From NCBI GenBank assembly GCA_036417435.1, contig CM070916.1:22700052-22764051 (forward strand): a stretch of DNA of 64,000 bases, given 5' to 3'. A program made the translations under genes and the position numbers. The notes under the pieces are model-generated. The model saw only the letters and a program-made list of their open reading frames with translations, was not told the DNA's origin and searched no databases. Positions 1 through 13,112 of this stretch are shown here, piece after piece; position 1 is the first letter of the stretch, and each line of letters starts with the position of its first letter. Source of the stretch: Inia geoffrensis (Eukaryota > Chordata > Mammalia > Artiodactyla > Iniidae).

Positions 1-2879
1 ATCAGGAAGAAATAGAAAATATGAACAGACCAATCACAAACACTGAAATTGAAACTGTGATTAAAAATCTTCCAACAAACAAAAGCCCAGGACCAGATGG
101 CTTCACAGCCGAATTCTATCAAGCATTTAGAGAAGAGCTAACACCTATCCTTCTCAAACTCTTCCAAAACATAGCAGAGGGAGGAACACTCCCCAATTCC
201 TTCTACGAGGCCACCATCACCTTGATACCAAAACCAGACAAGGATGTCACAAAGAAAGAAAACTACAGGCCAATATCACTGATGAACATAGATGCAAAAA
301 TCCTCAACAAAATACTAGCAAACAGAATCCAACAGCACATCAAAAGGATCATACACCATGATCAAGTGGGGTTTATTCCAGGAATGCAAGGATTCTTCAA
401 TACACGCAAATCTATCAATGTGATCAACCATATTAACAAATTGAAGGAGAAAAACCATATGATCATCTCAATAGATGCAGAGAAAGCTTTTGACAAAATT
501 CAACACCCATTTATGATAAAAACCCTGCAGAAAGTAGGCATAGAGGGAACTTTCCTTAACATAATAAAGGCCATATATGACAAACCCACAGCCAACATCA
601 TCCTCAATGGTGAAAAACTGAAAGCATTTCCACTAAGATCAGGAACAAGACAAGGTTGCCCACTCTCACCACTCTTATTCAACATAGTTTTGGAAGTTTT
701 AGCCACAGCAATCAGAGAAGAAAAGGAAATAAAAGGAATCCAAATCGGAAAAGAAGAAGTAAAGCTGTCACTGTTTGCAGATGACATGATACTATACATA
801 GAGAATCCTAAAGATGCTACCAGAAAATTACTAGAGCTAATCAATGAATTTGGTAAAGTAGCAGGATACAAAATTAATGCACAGAAATCTCTGGCATTCC
901 TATATATTAGTGATGAAAAATCTGAAAGTGAAATCAAGAAAACACTGCCATTTACCATTGCAACAAAAAGAATAAAATACCTAGGAATAAACCTACCTAG
1001 GGAGACAAAAGGCTTGTATGCAGAAAATTATAAGACACTGATGAAAGAAATTAAAGATGATACAAATAGATGGAGGGATATACCATGTTCTTGGATGGGA
1101 AGAATCAACATTGTGAAAATGACTCTACTACCCAAAGCAATCTATAGATTCAATGCAATCCCTATCAAACTGCCACTGGCATTTTTCACAGAACTAGAAC
1201 AAAAAATTTCACAATTTGTATGGAAACACAAAAGACCCCGAATAGCTAAAGCAATCTTGAGAGCAAAAAATGGAGCTGGAGGAATCAGGCTCCCTGACTT
1301 CAGACTATACTACAAAGCTACAGTAATCAAGACAGTATGGTACTGGCACAAAAACAGAACGATAGATCAATGGAACAGAATAGAAAGCCCAGAGATAAAC
1401 CCACGCACATACGGACACCTTATCTTTGATAATGGTGGCAGGAATATACAGTGGAGAAAGGACAGCCTCTTCAATAAGTGGTGCTGGGAAAACTGGACAG
1501 CTACATGTAAAAGTATGAGCTTAGATCACTCCCTCACACCGTACACAAAAATAAGCTCAAAATGGATTAAAGACCTAAATGTAAGGCCAGAAACTATCAA
1601 ACTTTTAGAGGAAAACATAGGCAGAACACTCTATGACATAAATCACAGCAAGATCCTTTTTGACCCACCTCCTAGAGCAATGGAAATAAAAACAAAAATA
1701 AACAAATGGGACCTAATGAAACTTCAAAGCTTTTGCACAGCAAAGGAAACCATAAACAAGACCAAAAGACAACCCTCAGAATGGGAGAAAATATTTGCAA
1801 ATGAAGCAACTGACAAAGGATTAATCTCCAAAATTTACAAGCAGCTTATGCAGCTCAATAACAAAAAACAAGCAACCCAATCCAAAAATGGGCAGAAGAC
1901 CTAAATAGACATTTCTCCAAAGAAGATATGCAGACTGCCAACAAACACATGAAAGAATGCTCAACATCATTAATCATTAGAGAAATGCAAATCAAAACTA
2001 CAATGAGATATCATCTCACACCAGTTAGAATGGCCATCATCAAAAAATCTAGAAACAATAAATGCTGGAGAGGGTGCGCAGAAAAGGGAACCCTCTTGCA
2101 CTGCTGGTGGGAATGTGAATTGGTTTAGCCACTATGGAGAACAGTATGGAGGTTCCTTAAAAAACTAAAAATAGAACTACCATATAACCCAGCAATCCCA
2201 CTACTGGGCATATACCCTGAGAAAACCAAAATTGAAAAAGAGGCATGTACCAAAATGTTCATCGCAGCTCTATTTACAATAGCCCGGAGATGGAAACAAC
2301 CTAAGTGCCCATCGTCAGATGAATGAATAAAGAAGATGTGGCACATATACACAATGGAATATTACTCAGCGTTAAAAAGAAACGAAATTGAGCTATTTGT
2401 AATGAGGTGGATAGACCTCGAGTCTGTCATACAGAGTGAAGTAAGTCAGAAAGACAAAGACAAATACCGTATGCTAACACATATATATGGAATTTAAGGA
2501 AAAAAAATGTTATGAAGAACCTAGGGGTAAGACAGGAATAAAGACAGAGACCTACTGGAGAACGGACTTGAGGATATGGGGAGGGGGAGGGGTGAGCTAT
2601 GAGAGGGCGAGGGAGGGGCATGGACATATATATACTACCAAACGTAAGGTAGATAGCTAATGGGAAGCAGCCGCTTGGCACAGGGATATCAGCTCGGTGC
2701 TTTGTGACTGCCTGCAGGGGTGGGATAGGGAGGGAAGGAAGGAGGGAGACGCAAGAGGGAAGAAATATGTGAACGTGTGTATATATATAACTGATTCACT
2801 TTGTTATAAAGTAGAAACTGACACACCATTGTAGAGCAATTTTAACCCAATAAAGATGTTAAAAAATAAAAATAAAAAT
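1..2879 (+). mobile_element. L1 LINE, young, 3' part (copy A)
   Basis: The window opens inside ORF2, just upstream of the reverse-transcriptase core. It runs through the ORF2 C terminus, stopping at about 2497. A purine-rich 3' UTR with aagggg-like G runs follows, then a poly(A) signal aataaa near 2850 and a short mixed A tail. It is close in sequence to the minus-strand copy at 28787-31974. The 5' end and its target duplication lie outside the window. Confidence 0.95.
3..2497 (+). pseudogene. L1 ORF2 (reverse transcriptase), broken, partial
   Basis: The frame is open from the window edge to 1904; the ATG at 21 is internal, since codons for QEEIEN precede it. It encodes the RT domain with SPGPDGF near 84-104, [12 protein letters not shown] near 650-685 and an intact catalytic FADD at 774-785. 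Against copy B, one A is missing from the A run near 1862-1868, which shifts the frame and ends it at 1904. The reading continues in another frame from about 1905 to HIYGI and stop at 2497, with two further stops at 2126 and 2324. The C-terminal cysteine segment (CWRGC...HCWWEC) is visible. The endonuclease domain is not in the window. The copy cannot be autonomous. Confidence 0.9.
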
Positions 2880-2984
2880 CACCATCCCATCCATCTAAAT
2901 ATGACCCGGACTGACACCAAAAAACAAACAAAAATCACATTAATTGAACATCTACCACAGATTAGGTACTATGCTGAAGAAATG

Positions 2985-3350
2985 TGTCTCAGTCTATTTA
3001 GACAGCTATAACAGAATACCATAAACTGGGTGGTTGATAAACAGCAGAAATTTACTTCTTATAGCTCTGGAGGCTGGGAAGTCCAAGATCAAGGAGCCAG
3101 CAAATTTGACCTTTGGTGAGGACTCACTTCCTGGTTCATAGGAGGATGACTTCATGCTGCATCCTCATATGGCAGAAGGGGTGAGGGAGCTCCCTGGGAC
3201 TTCTTTTATAAGGGCACTAATCCTATTCATCAGGACTCCATCCTCATGACCTTATAATCTCCCAAAGGCCCCACCTCCTAATATTATCTCATTGGGGATT
3301 AGTTTTGAACATATGAATTTGGGGGAGACACAAACATTCAGTCTATAGAA
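2985..3350 (-). mobile_element. MaLR (MST/MLT1-type) solo LTR
   Basis: The segment reads as the reverse complement of a MaLR LTR: tgtct...actgggtgg, aacagcagaaatttact, ctggaggctgggaagtccaa, cttttataagggcacta (TATA region), ccccacctcc and acacaaacattca. No internal ERV sequence flanks it, so it is a solo LTR. The subfamily is not certain. Confidence 0.8.
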
Positions 3351-3398
3351 ACATGGTTACCAATATAAGACATAAATTCTGTTCTTAAGAAAGTAACA

Positions 3399-3602
3399 GG
3401 GCTTCCCTGGTGGCGCAGTGGTTGAGAGTCCACCTGCCGATGCAGGGGACACAGGTTCGTGCCCCGGTCCGGGAATATCCCACATGCCGCGGAGCGGCTG
3501 GGCCCGTGAGCCATGGCCGCTGAGCCTGCGCGTCCGGAGCCTGTGCTCCGCAATGGGAGAGGCCACAACAGTGAGAGACCCACGTACCGCCAAAAAAAAA
3601 AA
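3399..3602 (+). mobile_element. CHR-2-type tRNA-Glu SINE
   Basis: It starts gggcttccctggtggcgcag (A box) and has a B-box-like ggttcgtgcc. The cetacean tail ends in gtaccgcc and poly(A). A perfect 12-bp target duplication, aagaaagtaaca, flanks it at 3387-3398 and 3603-3614. Pol III transcription and L1-dependent retroposition are family knowledge. Confidence 0.95.
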
Positions 3603-3639
3603 AAGAAAGTAACAATACTCGATGAATAGAGAATTCTGG

Positions 3640-4470
3640 GGACAGGAACTGCTAGTGAAGAAAAGATGCTGTGAAATGACTAAGAACTAATTTTGAATAG
3701 ATGTAACAGAGATTATAGTGGACATTTAAAGCTATGAATATTCGATAACATTTTAAGTGGCAAGAAACTGCAAAGCACTGAAGAATTTTAAATTGCAGAA
3801 TGACACATGAATATTATATTAAAATCTTAATCTGTTAAGTCACTGGGGATCAGCAGAGGAAAATGCTAGAGGAGTTAGTCCAGCCAAGAGGCTGTTGCAA
3901 TTAAAAAAAAAAAAAAAGAAAGTGTCAAGAGGAACAGGAAGAAAAAAGTAAATTTTAGAATAAAAGCTCAAGTTTAACTAACATGGAGAAGAAGAAATTT
4001 GAGTCACTGATGTCACTGAAGTTCTCAGTCTAAGACTCAGGGTAAAAACGATGATACCATGCATAGAAATGGGAAAGATGGGATGAAAAGTTGTTTTTGA
4101 GAAAAGGATGAGAAATTTACATTCAAACATAACATTTAATGTGCTAGCGGGATATCCAGGTAGAAATGTATAGAGCAGGCAGCTGAGAGACAAGACTAAG
4201 GTTAAGAATGAAACATTCAAAGAAACAAAAAAATAGAAAGAGGAAAGATAAGAAGAGTGAGGAAAAAATGATCTTAGAATCAGGATGAGGGTCCACAACA
4301 AGGTGCCACATACAAGGTGATGACAGGAGAGTTCTGAGGATGGAGCTGCAAATGAAATGAATTAGTAGTATTCCTTTTTCCCTAAGAGCGCTCTTCATCA
4401 AACTGTTGGGCAGCATGAGAAAATGAAGTGCCATGCTACTACCACTTGACACCATCTCTCTTAACTTCCA
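3640..4470 (-). mobile_element. Possible ancient L2 LINE fragments
   Basis: Scattered phrases such as gaggctgttgcaat near 3888 and the stretch 4010-4200 resemble the antisense of L2 ORF2 as recalled. Divergence is high and boundaries are loose. The (A)15 run at 3902 may belong to a separate event. Confidence 0.35.
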
Positions 4471-6231
4471 GACGTGCCCTGAAAAAGTATACCCCAGTAA
4501 GACTGCGACACAAATAAACCAGAGTGAGCTAAATTAATGTTCCAAAGCTTTCCACCAAAGGTCCATTAATCTGTTTCACAGTAAGGATTGTTAAATGCAT
4601 GAAAAGACTATATTTAAAGCTGAAATTATAATACATACTCAGAGAGACAGTATCTTCAAACGAAAAAACAGCAGGTAGTTCGTGATCACCAGGATAAGAG
4701 GCAACTCAAAGTAAAATTACATGTAAAGCAGGAATGTTTAATGTGAAACCAGGTCCTGCCCCAAAGGGGTGATTGCTACAGAATTTCCTTCTGCAAAACA
4801 CTCAAATGAAGGATCAGTAAAGAAGAAATGTCCAAGCCTACAGTCTCACAAAACACTCCACAACTAGCACCTTTAATCAAAAGATAATCTATTAAATATC
4901 ACAACACTCCTTCAGTTCTTGTTTTGTTTTGTTTTTTTAGTGTAAGGTCATAGTTATCAGCACCTCATGGGAGCAATCAAAACTGGATTTGCAGACTTCT
5001 ACCGTATGTTGATGATCACTTACAATAAAAATCAGAATGAGAAAGGGAAACTGTCTGAGAGGACAATTGAGCCAGGTAATAGATTCAGTCTAATATATCC
5101 ACACAGCAGGAACCAAATTAAAATGTAGATAGAATTCTAATATAGTCCAACTGTAAAGACTTGCTCTAGCAAACAGCTAATCCTGAAGATACAAAATTGG
5201 TTACATTAATTATTTGAGACATTTCTACGTGTATAAACATGTAAGTTAAAAATAGCATCAAGATCACAGTGTGTGAGATAAAAAGGGCAAAACACACATA
5301 AGTTAGAACCACTCTCTTACCTGATGCAAGATCAGGTCATAAAATAATACATGATTCAAAAGAATGCAGATGATTTCAGTGGATCACAAATTATGTACTT
5401 AAATTCAATATGCCATCTAATGGCATCTAAGTTTGTCCTGAAAACAAAGCAGGATGTAATCTGTTACTTTCCATCTTCCGTCTCCTGTCCAGTTCTTTTT
5501 CCCCATTTCCTTTCCCAGCTGAGCTGTGATACCACTGTCGGTTTCAGCCGCGCTGGTAAGGAAAAGAAGATTTCCGTAGTAAAGAAGCACATTTCTGTAA
5601 TTTCCAAGGGGCTGTTTGACAGAGATGGAGGGATCTTGTTGACAGGCCTTGCAGACAACTGTCTGAAGGAAATCACTGTTCTGCTTCAGTTAAAAAAAAA
5701 AAAGAGGAAATAAAAAAGAGGAAGAAAAAAAGGAATGAAAGAAAAAAAGAAAGCATGTTCAGGATAAGGCACTAAGAGAAAACAGTTACAATGACATAAT
5801 CAACCTACTACACTGTGAATCATCCTGGCCATGGCAACGTAATAATAAAACAACTGAAAAGATTAACATAAGGGTAGACTTCAAACCTAGGGTATTTATT
5901 TATTTTGCTGGAAACATGAATCTGAATTTTTATATAAATAAGGTTTACAAAACCCTGAATGTAGTAAATTAGAGGAGGGTAACAGTGTTATTTAAACTTC
6001 TGAATAGAAAAGAAAAAGATATGATAACATTTGATATTTGAGTGAAATTTTTCAACTATAGAATTTGCTATTTGAAACAAATTTATAAAACTGATCATAA
6101 TTTTAACCATAAAAAAAGCTTAAATATTGAATAGCAGAGGTTTTATTGGCTAAATTTTCTAATAAAAATGTAATAAAGCTAGAAATAAATAATAAGAATC
6201 TGATCACATCTTCGAAATTTTGAAACATATT
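4471..6231. other. Unique AT-rich intronic sequence
   Basis: No repeat family was recognised. It holds a ttgttttgttttg T-rich run near 4920, purine-rich A/G runs at 5690-5750 and a 120-codon open frame at 5351-5713. That frame has no recognised domain and ends in a poly-A-encoded lysine tail. Confidence 0.5.
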
Positions 6232-6642
6232 TGTGTTGGTTTCCTAGGGCTGCAATAACAAAGCACCATGAACTGGGTGACTTAAACAACGGAAATTGAT
6301 TGTCTCACAGTCTGAAGACTTAGAAGTGTGAGATCAAGTTGTTCTCAGGGTTGGATCATTCTAGGGACTGTGAGAGACAATATGTTTCATGCATCTCCTC
6401 TAGCTTCTGGAGGCTCAGGCACTCCTTGGCTTGTAGATGGTGTGCTCCCATGTACACGTCTGTCTCTGTCAAAATTTGCCTTTTATTTAGGACAATAGTC
6501 ATAGAGCATTAGGGTCCACACTATTGACCTCATTTTAACTTAATAACCTCTATAAAGACTGTATTTCCAAATAAAGTCACATTCTGAAGTTAGGATTCCA
6601 ACATTTCTTTATGGAGGGAACACAATTTAACCTACATCAACA
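6232..6642 (-). mobile_element. MLT1-type MaLR solo LTR
   Basis: It begins tgtgttggtttcctagggct and continues with actgggtgacttaaacaac, a 'cttctggaggctc' block, a 'cctcattttaactta' block and aataaagtcacattctga. It ends tcaaca. This matches the reverse complement of MLT1 LTRs as recalled. No internal sequence is attached. Confidence 0.75.
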
Positions 6643-8184
6643 TTCTTTAGGGTAGATTAAAGTTTCATACAATATGCGTTCTGTGCTCCCTGTGGGAGCA
6701 TCAGTGAGCACAATTCCATGATATCAGGCCTGGCCTCAGGACTCTCTTTGACAGATGAGATGTGAGTGGAAGCAACATGTACCCCTTCTAAGCAGAGACG
6801 TGGAGCCAAGACCATCTTTCCCTCGATCACTATGGCAACATCATCTCAGATAGGGCTACTCCTTTAGCCCAAGCAGGAAAAGTCATCACCTACACATAAA
6901 GGACATGGAACCTCCTTGTGCACGTAAGCCACTAATATTTTGGGGGTAATTAAAACTACAGAAAACCTACTCAAATCTAACCCAAAACCCTCTAGATTAC
7001 CTCAAAGAAGAAAATCAAAGTAGAAAAAAAAAAAAATAAAAGTAAAATTTCAGACTGTCTAAAACAAAATGAAAAGAACACTGCATAGTAAAATCTATAT
7101 GCTACAGCAAAGCTGTAACCAAAGGAAACTGCATCCCCTAAAATACATTCATTACCAAAGAAGAAAACTGTAAAAGTTCATAGAAAGTAATAATCATCTT
7201 AAGAAATCAGAAACATATGAAAGAAATTTTTTTAAAGTAGCCAGGGAGAGTTTTAAAAGATTAAAACAGATCTTATTAAAAACAAAAGGGTAAAGGATAA
7301 CTAAATCTAAAAGAGTGTTCTAGAAAAATAGTATCAACATAAACAAAACCCTTATTAGGACAGAGGTCATGAGACAAAGAAAAGAAGCTAGAGAAAAGAG
7401 AAAGTGGGAGAGAAATGACAGTATAAAGAGGAAGGAAATTTAAGAAAGGTAAGAAAGAAGCAAAATTAGGAACGAGAAAGGACACAAACACAGATTCTTG
7501 GGAAATTAAATACTCTTCAAGCTTACTTCCCAACATTCCCAGCTCCCACACTTGGCTGTGGCCTTAGGGGAGTACTCGTGGGCCCTTTAACTCTCCAGAC
7601 CTTCTTCTTTGCTAGGGAGAGGAATCACCTGACCTTTGTTCTTTCCTTGATATCACCATTTTCAGAATTTCTTTCCCAATCTACTTCCCCAGCAATCCAC
7701 TTCAGATGTCATCTGTCTGAGATCTTATCTTATATCCTGAAAGGTATCTTTAAGTCCTTAAAACACACTGAAAGGTAATCGTCTATTTCCAGCCATAGAT
7801 TTTAAGCTTGTTGAAAGCAGTCATCATTTTCAATCCTGTCTCTAGATGAAAGACAGGCGGTCCTCCTTTTGCACAGTTCTCTGGTAACTAAGATCAATGG
7901 AGCCGTGTCAGTCAGGGACCCGGTTCAGATGGGCATGAGTTTCAGTTACACAAAATTGTGCAAATTGAGGACTGCCTCAATACAGTTAAGTGCCCAGTAT
8001 TTGACATATACTAAGTAAAATACTGACGAAGGAATGGATGAATTCTCTAGAGCAGCTTACCCACAGACTTGGAGTTGAACAGAATTAAAAAAAAAAAAAA
8101 ACTTTACTAAAAATTAAGACAGAAATAAGGAAAATGAGGGCCTCATAAATCAGTCCCTCAGTATTCTCTTGCAAGACTCAACAC
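6643..8184. other. Intronic sequence with unresolved ancient repeats
   Basis: Two blocks look like old interspersed repeats but could not be named. One is 6690-6990, with tgtgagtggaagcaac and the repeat-like gtaagccactaatattttggg. The other is 7840-7990, with aattgtgcaaattgaggactgcc. The rest is AT-rich, with a purine-rich stretch at 7360-7480. Confidence 0.4.
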
Positions 8185-8330
8185 TGACCCTGGGTTCCTT
8201 CTCTTCCTAATCCCACTCCACAGTCATTCAGTTACCCAGTCTTGTTAAATTTTTCTTCTAAATATACTTAGAATTTGTTTCTCCCCTATTCTCTATTATC
8301 ATTAACAAAACTCACTCCTTTTTTTTTTTT
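8185..8330 (+). mobile_element. L2 LINE fragment
   Basis: The block contains cttcctaatcccactccac, cagttacccagtcttgtta and cttctaaatatacttagaat. This follows the L2 ORF2 wording around 'caagtcctgtcgattctacc' and 'aatatctcttgaatt' as recalled. It is strongly diverged. Confidence 0.42.
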
Positions 8331-8874
8331 TCTCTCATTCAGACTATTAGATAAACTAACTGGTCATACTACAGCCAAAAGAAATCAGCCAAAATCTTAA
8401 ATCAATATTTAATAAACATATACTAAAAAACAATTTTAAAAACTTTTAACATATTTCAATTCTTGAGAGCATTTCAAACAAAGAGACATGGAAATTTGTC
8501 CCTACTGAAAAAAACAAGAGACGAACTGAGTAAACAGTGAGATCTCAAACAGTGTTTATGATTTAACTTTTATTTAGTTTAACTCCAATTCTGGGAAGAA
8601 GATTTTGGTGAAGCTACCATATTTATCTGGACAAATTTATACTGCCCACTAGAAGGCACCGAAATTGACAGGGTCTATGTATGATTAACGGCGCTTAGAT
8701 TTGATGGACTATTCAATAGATGCACAGAGGTGACTTACTTAATAAATTTTGCCTTAGGGAAAAAATGAAAGAAACGTTCTTTAAATGAAGGCAGAAAAGA
8801 CAGAACCTGTGAAAATCTTTGGGTTGAAACCTTTCGACATTTTAATACAAAAATAGTACAATAATATTTCGCCT
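8331..8874. other. Unique AT-rich intronic sequence
   Basis: Nothing recognisable beyond short A and T runs. Confidence 0.5.
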
Positions 8875-9960
8875 ATGGATACCCAGTTGCTCAGCACAGT
8901 GTGTTGCAGAGGAATTCCTTCCTCCATTGAATGGCTTTTGCACCTATCAAAAAATCAATTGGGCATAATTTTGTGGGTCTATTCTGGGGCTCTTTAATCG
9001 GTTCTATGTGTCTATCCCTCTGCCAATGCCACACTTTCAATTAATGCAGCTCTGGTTGAGTGATTCCTCCCACTTCACTCTTCTTTTTCCAAGTTGTTTA
9101 AGCTATTTCAGGTCCTGTGCCTTTCCGTATAAATTTTAGAAAAAGCTTGCATAGGTCACACAAAGTCTGCTAGGATTTTGATAAAAATTATGTTAAACCT
9201 ATAGAGTAATTTAGGTAAAAAAGGTCATCTTTACTATGTTGAGTCTCCCAATTCATGACTATGGTATGTCTCTCCATTTATTCAGGTTCTTTGACTTTTT
9301 TTTTCCATCAGCATTTTCAGCGTACAGGTCCTGTACAAGCTTTGGAAGGTTTATACCTAAGAATTTCACTTTCTTTCACTTTCCTTCTTCTTAGCTATTC
9401 TTCACATCCCCCATATCTCTTAAAATGTATGAGGTTGGATGATACAATAATTATACAATCATATTCCCTTAAGCAATCACTCTAATGTGCTTCATGTGAG
9501 TTGTTTGATTTGTATGTGTTCCAGTAAAATATACAGAATTGTTTGGTACGTGTATTTTTAAGATACATATATGGTATTGTGCTACATACCTCATTCTCTT
9601 TCTGCCCTTCTTCACTCTACCTTATGTTTTTAAAGTCTATTCCTGTCACTAGGTATGCATCCAGTTGATTATTCCTCATGATGCATACTATTCCATAACG
9701 CATTTCTGTGTATTTTTCTTACCTTTCCCTCAATTACAGACACCCAGACTGCCTCAACTGCCAGCTATTACAACAAACACTGCAATTAATATGCACTTGT
9801 ATGTCCCCAAATGTTCTCTAAAAAATTTTCCAATATATATATATAAGCAGTAGAGAATCAGAAAGAAGAAAAAGAGGGAGAGAGAACACATATTTTTGCT
9901 AAGTGTTGTCAAATTGCTTTCCAGAATAGCTGCACCAGTGTAGGCTAACGATTATTAAAT
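8875..9960 (-). mobile_element. Old L1 (L1M-type) ORF2 fragments
   Basis: 8875-9385 reads as antisense L1 ORF2. It includes cacctatcaaaaaatcaatt, gtgtctatccctctgccaat and ttgagtctcccaattcatga. 9480-9960 continues as antisense of the ORF2 C-terminal region, with accttatgttttta, gtcactaggtatgcatcca and attgctttccagaatagctg. Many indels and stops are present. The two parts may be one insertion interrupted by about 95 bp. Confidence 0.7.
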
Positions 9961-11284
9961 ATATTCTTAATTTGCATTTGAAATATACGATCCCATTAAA
10001 ATAACAAATACACTAAATATATTGCATAAGAGTTGCCAAATACAGAGATAATTTAATTTAAACCTACTTTGAAGGTTCGTAATAAAAACAAATTAAGTAA
10101 ATTGGCCTAGATCATCCTAAAGTACTGCCCTGAGACTACAGCTAGAAAGTAAGCACATTAAACCCAGATTTTAAAAATCATAACATGAACAGAGAATTTA
10201 TTGTTCCTTCTTAAACCGCAGGACACCTTTTTCCACCCCTCTGACCCCTTTCCTAAATCACACTTTCCAGGGACTTAGTGTCCATCTCTCTCCATACTGT
10301 CTTTCCTCACATAAAGAGAAAACCCTCTAAAATGCCGCCCAGACAAGCAATAATAATATTTCACATTTCCAGCAGGTAGGAAGTACAACTATCAAATAGT
10401 TACATAATTTTATGGAACAATAGTTAGCAACATTTAGACCAAAATAAAAATGATCTTAATGAACAGTACCCTCCAAAGTAGTTCACTGAAATCTTAGATG
10501 AAACTTTTTGCCATATTCTACCAAGCACAAAACCTTTCACATTGCTCTGAAGACTATGCATTTACTTATTTATTCCATGCTGCTGTGAAAGGACCAATTT
10601 AAAGTTAGTGGCTGTATCTAAAAACTCACAAATGCATCATCTAAAGAAATGCCAAAGTAAACTACATACGCCCCCGAAAGTGATCCAAATGAATGTAGCA
10701 ATATCAAAAATGTAAAGCCTTTCACATGTGAAGTTATTCTCATTTGGCAAAGGCTACTAAAAAGATTAAGGCTTTCGTTAAGCCATTGAATAGTTTTCCA
10801 TGGACTCTGTCGCTTTGCACCAAACCTTAGATTTTGGTGTTTATGTTAGTTTCTACTACAGTGAGAGTCAAAATATTACAATTTAATACCAGTTAATGAA
10901 ATTCGAAATTACATCTGATTACCAGCTGGGCAGTAAAAAGAATTTGCTTTAAAATGTACCAGTTATTATTCACCAAATAATTTCTCTCAATGGCTTGTCT
11001 TTACCATTAGAGAGCATGTTTGGCCATAACCCCACGCACTTGCAATATAACTCTTGGAAAGCCCATCAGGAGCAGGTCCAAGGAGGGATACAGGAGTCTG
11101 GATCACCAAGGCCCTTCTCCTGCCCGGCCACGGAGGCACTTCTGATAATATGCCAACTGACTTTATGCAATTCCCCACTTAGAGAAATTCCATTAGACAA
11201 TTTTTACCCTGAGATGTTTTGCTACCAATCAAATGTTGGGGAAAAAATATACACCACAAGTAAAGGAAGAAGGATAGCTACCAT
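9961..11284. other. AT-rich intronic sequence
   Basis: A MIR fragment lies within it and is listed separately. A 98-codon open frame at 10995-11291 has no recognisable domain and is taken as chance. Confidence 0.5.
10085..10175 (+). mobile_element. MIR SINE fragment
   Basis: aattaagtaaattggcctag, followed by ctacagctagaaagtaagca and acccagattt, follows the MIR core and 3' half. Confidence 0.42.
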
Positions 11285-11505
11285 CTACTGAGTGCTTATT
11301 ACATATCAGGCATGATATTAGTTACTTTACTGGAATTACCATGACCAATCCTTATTAACTGCAACCTAGAAGAAGGTATTATTATGATCCCCATCCTCCA
11401 AGCAAGGAAATGAAAGCCTAGATGCAGGTCTTGAGAGAGTATTCAAACTCAGGTTCTCTTAACTCTAGAACCCTGTTCTTAAACTCTTAAGCATGTTGCC
11501 TGTCT
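11285..11505 (+). mobile_element. MIR SINE
   Basis: It runs from ctgagtgcttattacatatc through catgatattagttac and tattattatgatccccatcc. It ends with tcaaactcaggttctctta and the MIR end agaaccctgttcttaaac. Most of the element is present and well diverged. Confidence 0.75.
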
Positions 11506-12638
11506 GATAACAATAACAAATGTTTTCCCATAACAAAGAGCAATGTTTATTCTATTATAAAGTAGCTTCAGTTTATTCCTACTTATGGTAAAAAAAAAAA
11601 AATGAATATGCTTCATAAGTGAACATTCAAGTCAAGTTTACACCCTGAGGAGATGGAGTCAAAGAAATAGTACAAGAGGAAAATATTCTTCAAGGTGCAA
11701 AAGTTCCATTATCTTTGCTTATACTAAAGTTAGCCCACAGGTAGAATTACTCTGGCATAAAAGAAACACAGCATAGCCCTCTATTTGCCTGAAGAAAGAG
11801 AGGTATCTTATTTTCCATTATATCTTACCACTTGACCAATTAAATATTATGGATGATTGTTTAATATTTTAATCTTAATCTGCTCTTCCCCCAAGGCTAT
11901 AGAGGGAAAAAGAGCTTAACTATTAGGAACATTCCCACAGTTTTAATAAACTGTACTTTATAATTTTATATTATAATTATATTATATTATTATATTATTT
12001 ATTATTTAAATTATTATATTATTTAAAATTTCAAATTAGACAATTATGCCACTTATATGAACTGTAAGTATTTCTAATTCGTTAAGAGATGATATAATAA
12101 AAAGACATTATTGAAATGATTGATAATTATTGATATTGTTTGGTAAACAGAACTTAGTTCATTTTTATTTATATAAAAATGTAAAATGTGCTCTTGGTGT
12201 TCTAAGAATTACCACCAAGACTTCAAATTTGAGTCTTAAGGGACTTAAGCTCATCACAGAACCTTACTTGCTGAGTTATTGACAAACAAAGATTTTATTT
12301 TCAATTTTATATAACCATGTTATACCTTTTATAATTAAAATAAGTTTAAAATAAATTTTTCATACATAAACTCATGATTTTGCCCATAATTACTATTATG
12401 CAACTTTATTCTAAGTACTTTGTCTCACTACATGCTTTCTCCAGTCAATTCTCAAAGTTTGTTTACAAATTTCATTCAAGTCAATCTTACTTGTGTGTTA
12501 TTCATTTCTTTATAAAGCCCTTCACTTCAAATTATGCTAAGTATTGAAAATAGGTTTCATTGGATAGAATCATGAGTTATTCTATCAAAATTAATTTTAT
12601 TTTCATACTTAGATATATGTTATTGAAACAACATCTCT
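11506..12638. other. AT-rich unique sequence
   Basis: No repeat family was recognised apart from the TA-rich tract at 11945-12032. The 8-bp target site of the L1 at 12639 ends this stretch. Confidence 0.5.
11945..12032. repeat. AT-rich low-complexity tract (TTA/TATTA)
   Basis: Nearly pure A/T built of attatattatatta-like units. It is likely unstable and prone to slippage. Confidence 0.8.
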
Positions 12639-13112
12639 TTGTCTGTTTGACTTATTTCACTCAGTATGACAATCTCTAGATCCATCAATGTTGCTGCAAA
12701 TGGCATTATTTTGTTCTCTTTTAAGGCTGAGTAATATCGCATTGTATATGATATTGCTTATATGTGGAATCTAAAAAAAGGCTACAAATGAACTCATCTA
12801 CAAAACAGAAATAGACTCACAGATGTAGAAAATAAACTTATGGTTCCCAGGGGTAAGGGGGAGTAGGGATAAATTGGAAGATTGGGATTGACACATACAC
12901 ACTACTATATATAAAATAGATAACTCATAAGGACCTACTGTATAGCGCAGGGAACTCTACTCAATACTCTGTAATGGCCTATATGGGAAAAGAATCCAAA
13001 AAGAGTGGATATACGTATATGTATAACTGATTCACTTTGCTGTACAGCAGAAACTAACACAACATTGTAAATCAACTATACCCAAATTAAAAAAAAGAAG
13101 AAAGAAAGAAAG
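12639..13112 (+). mobile_element. 5'-truncated L1 with 5' inversion
   Basis: 12639-12747 is ORF2 C-terminal sequence in antisense; reversed, it reads attactcagcc and ends cagacaaa. From about 12748 the element continues in sense with tatatgtggaatctaaa, the 3' UTR and a gaaagaaa-rich tail. The two halves meet almost where they are adjacent in an intact L1, as in twin priming. acatctct at 12631-12638 and 13115-13122 is the likely target duplication. Confidence 0.85.

Noticed and set aside
500..958. 152-codon antisense open frame, repeated almost exactly at 30720-31178
   Set aside because: It is the opposite strand of L1 ORF2 in both copies; its repetition comes from the L1 itself.
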